Shown here one piece after another: positions 6,750-9,036 of a stretch of DNA of 9,036 bases. The notes under the pieces are model-generated. The model was not told where the DNA came from. It made no database searches and saw nothing but the letters and a program-made list of their open reading frames with translations. The DNA lies in assembly GCA_003554505.1 (NCBI GenBank), contig PWGS01000106.1, positions 1 through 9,036 on the forward strand, written 5' to 3'. The translations under genes and the position numbers were made by a program. This DNA is from Desulfonatronospira sp. Lineage in GTDB: Bacteria > Desulfobacterota > Desulfovibrionia > Desulfovibrionales > Desulfonatronovibrionaceae. How positions within the stretch are numbered: the first letter of the stretch is position 1; every line of letters starts with the position of its first letter.

Positions 6750-8009
6750 TCAGGCTGTTTTGCCTGGAAATGCTCTTTTGCGCTTGGGATCATAACGCCG
6801 ATACGTCCCGTCATCCATTTCCTTGCCGATTACTTTTTTGAACAGATTGGCCATGCGCAACTGATGCCCTCCCTGGCCAAAAAAAGCATCCCAGGCGTAG
6901 TAGTAGAGCTCCTGAAGTTTGTCCGGGCTCATTTGCTTGGGCTGAAATACCACCCTGTCACAGGTATATTTGTTCCAGTCATTGCTCAGGATACGATTCT
7001 GCTTCTCCAGTTTTCTGCGGATGGGAGTGTGCGGAAAAGGAGTCAGGATAGTGAACTCTGCCATATCAAGATCCTCTTTTATGAGGAAGTCCACCATTCG
7101 CTTTATATAGCTCTCGTTGTGATCATCCATGCCCAGCAGAATCGTCCCTTCAATACCAATATCATGATCCTTGAGCATCCTTATTCTTTCCCGGATAGTC
7201 TTGGAATCGTCTATAACGGCCTGATACACGTACCAGCATCCAGCCCGGGCAGCCAGATCAAGGATCTCCGGGTCATAAAGCACCGGGTGCGAGATCCATT
7301 TGCGTTTCAGCGGGATCATGGCTGTAAAAAACTCCTTGAGCCACTCCCGATCCTGGGCAAGGGAGTTGTCCACGAAAAACAAACGGTTATTGGGAATGGA
7401 TTCAACTTCCCGGATAACCCTGTCCAGTGGTCGGGGCCTGAAGGAGTTGCCCCCCAGATATCCCACGCAGCAAGGCATGCAATTGAATCTGCACCCCCTT
7501 GAAGCATGCACCAGGTCCACCATCTGCACTCCGCGATAATTGTACAATTCCCTCTGCAGTAGACTTCTGCGCGCCGTTCCCACCATGGAGATCTCCGGGG
7601 GGGAATTCAGATAGTCATACCTCCTGCGCAGCGCCCCGGCTCTTAGATCCTGGATGACCTGTCCGAAACGGCCTTCCACTTCACCAAGAAACAGGGAATC
7701 AGCGTGTCCTGCAGCCTCTTCAGCGTGCAAAGAGACTGCAATGCCGCCCATAATCACGGGGATGCCCATCTCCCGGTACCTGTCCGCGATCGCGAAGGCC
7801 CTGGGCAGCTGGCAGGTCAGCATGACTGATAAGGCGGCCAGGTCTGCCGCAGGATCAAAATAAAGATCCTCAAGATTGTCGTCGGTAAAGTCTATTTCAA
7901 CACCGTCCGGAACTTCAGCCGCAAAAACCACCGGTCCGTGCGGGGGGAGATGAAACTCGGTCTGCCTTTCCAGCTTAGGCCATCTGGGATAGATGAGATG
8001 CATTTTCAT
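6750..8009 (-). CDS. B12-binding domain radical SAM protein (first of three)
   Basis: A 419-residue enzyme. The N-terminal 140 residues form a cobalamin-binding-type domain (HLIYPRWPK, LPPHGPVVFAAEVPDGVEID, MGGIAVSLHAEEA, FLGEVEG); the radical SAM core runs from about 165 to 330. The cluster motif RGCRFNCMPCC carries C173, C177 and C180 plus an adjacent fourth Cys181. Other marks are FFVDNSLAQD, GTILLGMDDHNESYI and LTPFPHTPIRRKL, the last typical of the DUF4070-like tail that follows the core in many B12 radical SAM proteins. The pattern after the glycine loop (GMDDHNES) differs from the PGETEAS and PNETEAT of its two neighbours, so the three are clearly divergent paralogues rather than recent copies. 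The start is ATG at 8009 (GGGAAG seven bases upstream), with a second ATG two codons on. It begins 17 bases after the chain-length-factor-like gene, within the same operon. Likely substrate: an ACP-bound or lipid-bound chain, by context. Confidence 0.93.
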   Translation of the reverse strand: MKMHLIYPRWPKLERQTEFHLPPHGPVVFAAEVPDGVEIDFTDDNLEDLYFDPAADLAALSVMLTCQLPRAFAIADRYREMGIPVIMGGIAVSLHAEEAAGHADSLFLGEVEGRFGQVIQDLRAGALRRRYDYLNSPPEISMVGTARRSLLQRELYNYRGVQMVDLVHASRGCRFNCMPCCVGYLGGNSFRPRPLDRVIREVESIPNNRLFFVDNSLAQDREWLKEFFTAMIPLKRKWISHPVLYDPEILDLAARAGCWYVYQAVIDDSKTIRERIRMLKDHDIGIEGTILLGMDDHNESYIKRMVDFLIKEDLDMAEFTILTPFPHTPIRRKLEKQNRILSNDWNKYTCDRVVFQPKQMSPDKLQELYYYAWDAFFGQGGHQLRMANLFKKVIGKEMDDGTYRRYDPKRKRAFPGKTA

Positions 8010-8026
8010 AAAAAAGCTTCCCGTAT

Positions 8027-8764
8027 TCAGGTTTTGGTTGTGGACAAGCTGTTTTCAAGCACCTGACACTGGAGAACCAGGTCGTCCATGGTGTGGACCT
8101 GTTTGCTGCCCAGCCGTATTGAATCAGACTCCAGGCGCACCAGGGCATAGGGTCGGCTTTGAGAGCGCAGTTCTGCCTCCAGCACCACAAAAACCGCCCC
8201 GGCAGCATCATGCCGACAGGAATCAAGCCAGGGATCGATTCCCCCGGGAGGCTGGAGGTCGCATGAACCTGCAAGCATCATCTCTGCTTCTCCGTCGTTT
8301 AAATCATACAGTGCCGCCTTTACCCCTCCCAGGGAAAAAGGACTCGAACGGTGCAACACATATGAAGGTCCGGTGAGTCCGAAACGCAGCGCCGTCTCTC
8401 CCAGGAAGCAGTTTGGCAGAGTATAGGTAAACAGATGTGGACTTGGCCATCGCCCTTGAGTGTCAAACACTGTACCCAGAAAATCCACATCCGTGGATAT
8501 GCATCCAAAACGGGTAGCGGCTGCGATGCCTGCGGGGTGTTTATCAACCTTTCCGGCCAGGCCGGCATCCTCAAGTGACTTGGCTGCTGCAGCGAGACCG
8601 ATTTTGGAGAAGGCGTCCATTCTGCCGAAACGCTCATCCGGTGATTCCAGTACTTGTTCCCTGGAGGGCGCCCGCAGCGATTCGCCGGGCGATGCAAACT
8701 CCTGCATGCCCCGGCCGGGACCTGTTGAGGTTAGCCACCCCATTCCGGTTAAAAAAGCCTGCAT
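8027..8764 (-). CDS. half-length ketoacyl-synthase-like protein (chain-length-factor-like)
   Basis: A 245-residue protein matching only the N-terminal half of a ketoacyl synthase: AFLTGMGWLTSTG at the start, FSKIGLAAAAKSLEDAGL (52-69), GIAAATRFGCISTDVDF (79-95), PNCFLGETALRFGLTGPSYVL (117-137), and AEMMLAGSCDLQP (160-172). Aligned on the GP of the active-site strand, the nucleophile position is Ser141 (HRSSPF) rather than Cys, and the half carrying the His/Lys/His residues is absent. It therefore cannot condense by itself. The pattern fits the Ketoacyl-synt_2 family annotated as chain-length factor in aryl-polyene loci, where such a protein pairs with a full ketoacyl synthase; the natural partner is the synthase gene just upstream, whose TGA is two bases from this ATG. 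The start is ATG at 8764 (GGAG eight bases upstream); a GTG at 8773 would add three residues. The gene ends in an ordinary stop, and since the family is naturally short I read it as intact, not a pseudogene. Confidence 0.85.
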   Translation of the reverse strand: MQAFLTGMGWLTSTGPGRGMQEFASPGESLRAPSREQVLESPDERFGRMDAFSKIGLAAAAKSLEDAGLAGKVDKHPAGIAAATRFGCISTDVDFLGTVFDTQGRWPSPHLFTYTLPNCFLGETALRFGLTGPSYVLHRSSPFSLGGVKAALYDLNDGEAEMMLAGSCDLQPPGGIDPWLDSCRHDAAGAVFVVLEAELRSQSRPYALVRLESDSIRLGSKQVHTMDDLVLQCQVLENSLSTTKT

Positions 8765-8766
8765 TC

Positions 8767-9036
8767 TCAACACTCCGGCAGTTTCAGGACAAGGGCCGCG
8801 TTGATTCCGCCAAACCCGGAGTTAGTGGTTACAATAACCCGGCGGTCAAGACTGCTGGACCGGGAGGAAACATATCCGGCGGCAGCATCCTCCGGATCTT
8901 CCAGTCCCACTGTAGGCGGAACGACTCCGGCATGCAGGGACTTGATGCTAAGAGCCGCCTCCACCCCGCCGGCCGCTCCCAGGGTATGTCCCAGGGCTCC
9001 CTTTACCGAGTAGACGGGCCGGGCGCGATCTCCAAA
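8767..9036 (-). CDS. beta-ketoacyl-ACP synthase, C-terminal 89 residues (cut by window edge)
   Basis: The reading frame is open from base 9036 to the TGA at 8767-8769, so the gene continues past the right edge. The visible part has the catalytic Lys and His of a type II ketoacyl synthase in YSVKGALGHTLGAAGG (Lys 12 and His 17 of the visible peptide) and the C-terminal NSGFGGINAALVL loop. The active-site Cys and the first catalytic His lie outside the window. It is a paralogue of the synthase at 81-1292 (compare STKGYTGHTLGAAGG and LAFGGSNAVLVL there) but differs widely between these motifs. The stop is two bases from the start of the chain-length-factor-like gene, so the two proteins are probably made together and may form a KS-CLF heterodimer. 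An apparent GTG start at 8964 is internal to the protein. Confidence 0.93.
   Translation of the reverse strand, partial: FGDRARPVYSVKGALGHTLGAAGGVEAALSIKSLHAGVVPPTVGLEDPEDAAAGYVSSRSSSLDRRVIVTTNSGFGGINAALVLKLPEC

Larger units (their letters stand above)
81..9036 (-). other. biosynthetic gene cluster: type II ketoacyl synthases plus three B12 radical SAM enzymes
   Basis: Nine same-strand genes. Seven of the eight junctions are overlaps or gaps of 41 bases or less; the exception is 3690-3862. Elongation (two KS, one CLF-like, one ACP), radical chemistry (three B12 radical SAM) and membrane tailoring (glycosyltransferase, acyltransferase) are all represented, while reductase, dehydratase and export functions are not in view. 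The boundary at the left is the tRNA-Arg gene; the cluster runs past the window at the right. Assignment as a lipid/polyene pathway is inferred from gene content. Confidence 0.8.

Noticed and set aside
6678..7502. Long plus-strand open frame (274 codons) opposite the first radical SAM gene; likewise 3725-4414 and 2012-2539.
   Set aside because: The opposite strand encodes well-conserved enzymes over the same bases. The plus-strand translations show no recognisable domain and read as antisense shadows.
8027..8764. Half-length ketoacyl synthase as a pseudogene.
   Set aside because: The frame is open from a start with a good ribosome site to a stop 17 bases before the next gene, no remains of the C-terminal half follow, and a naturally short chain-length-factor family exists.
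1..9036. CRISPR array, insertion sequence, toxin-antitoxin or phage genes.
   Set aside because: No regularly spaced repeats, transposase, terminal repeats or phage proteins were seen. Outside the tRNA and the 173-base gap, nearly all bases are covered by the biosynthetic genes.

Overview
The window holds one lipid/polyketide-type biosynthetic locus on the minus strand, read from right to left, that stops exactly at the 3' end of a plus-strand tRNA-Arg gene. The tRNA encodes its own CCA end. Proteins are proteobacterial in style, GC looks moderate (slightly above half, judged by eye, not computed), and three cobalamin/radical-SAM enzymes suggest an anaerobe. A sulfate-reducer-like Desulfobacterota ('deltaproteobacterial') host is my best guess, but nothing here proves taxonomy.

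Layout in order of transcription: (1) the C-terminal end of a beta-ketoacyl-ACP synthase, cut by the right edge (9036-8767); (2) a half-length ketoacyl-synthase-like protein without the catalytic Cys, resembling a chain-length factor (8764-8027); (3-5) three different B12-binding-domain radical SAM proteins in a row (8009-6750, 6708-5341, 5323-3863); a 173-base gap with a weak terminator-like hairpin, a near-consensus sigma70 promoter and a small inverted repeat; (6) a family-2 glycosyltransferase fused to a DUF2062 membrane domain (3689-2499); (7) an LpxL/HtrB-like acyltransferase (2506-1598); (8) a dedicated acyl carrier protein (1588-1289); (9) a complete ketoacyl synthase with full catalytic set (1292-81). 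Genes overlap or sit within tens of bases except at the 173-base gap, so the locus is probably one operon with an internal promoter that can drive the glycosyltransferase-acyltransferase-ACP-synthase part separately.

How the parts may work together (inference): the ACP carries a chain extended by the ketoacyl synthases, one of them paired with the inactive half-synthase as in aryl-polyene-type systems. The B12 radical SAM enzymes methylate, cyclise or otherwise alter unreactive carbons of that chain. The glycosyltransferase and the acyltransferase then attach sugar and acyl groups at the membrane, giving a membrane-anchored lipid or pigment. Ketoreductase, dehydratase, loading ligase and exporter genes are not in the window and would be expected beyond the right edge. 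The mix of type II synthases with several B12 radical SAM enzymes also recalls loci discussed as ladderane-like in anammox bacteria and some sulfate reducers. The product cannot be named from sequence alone.
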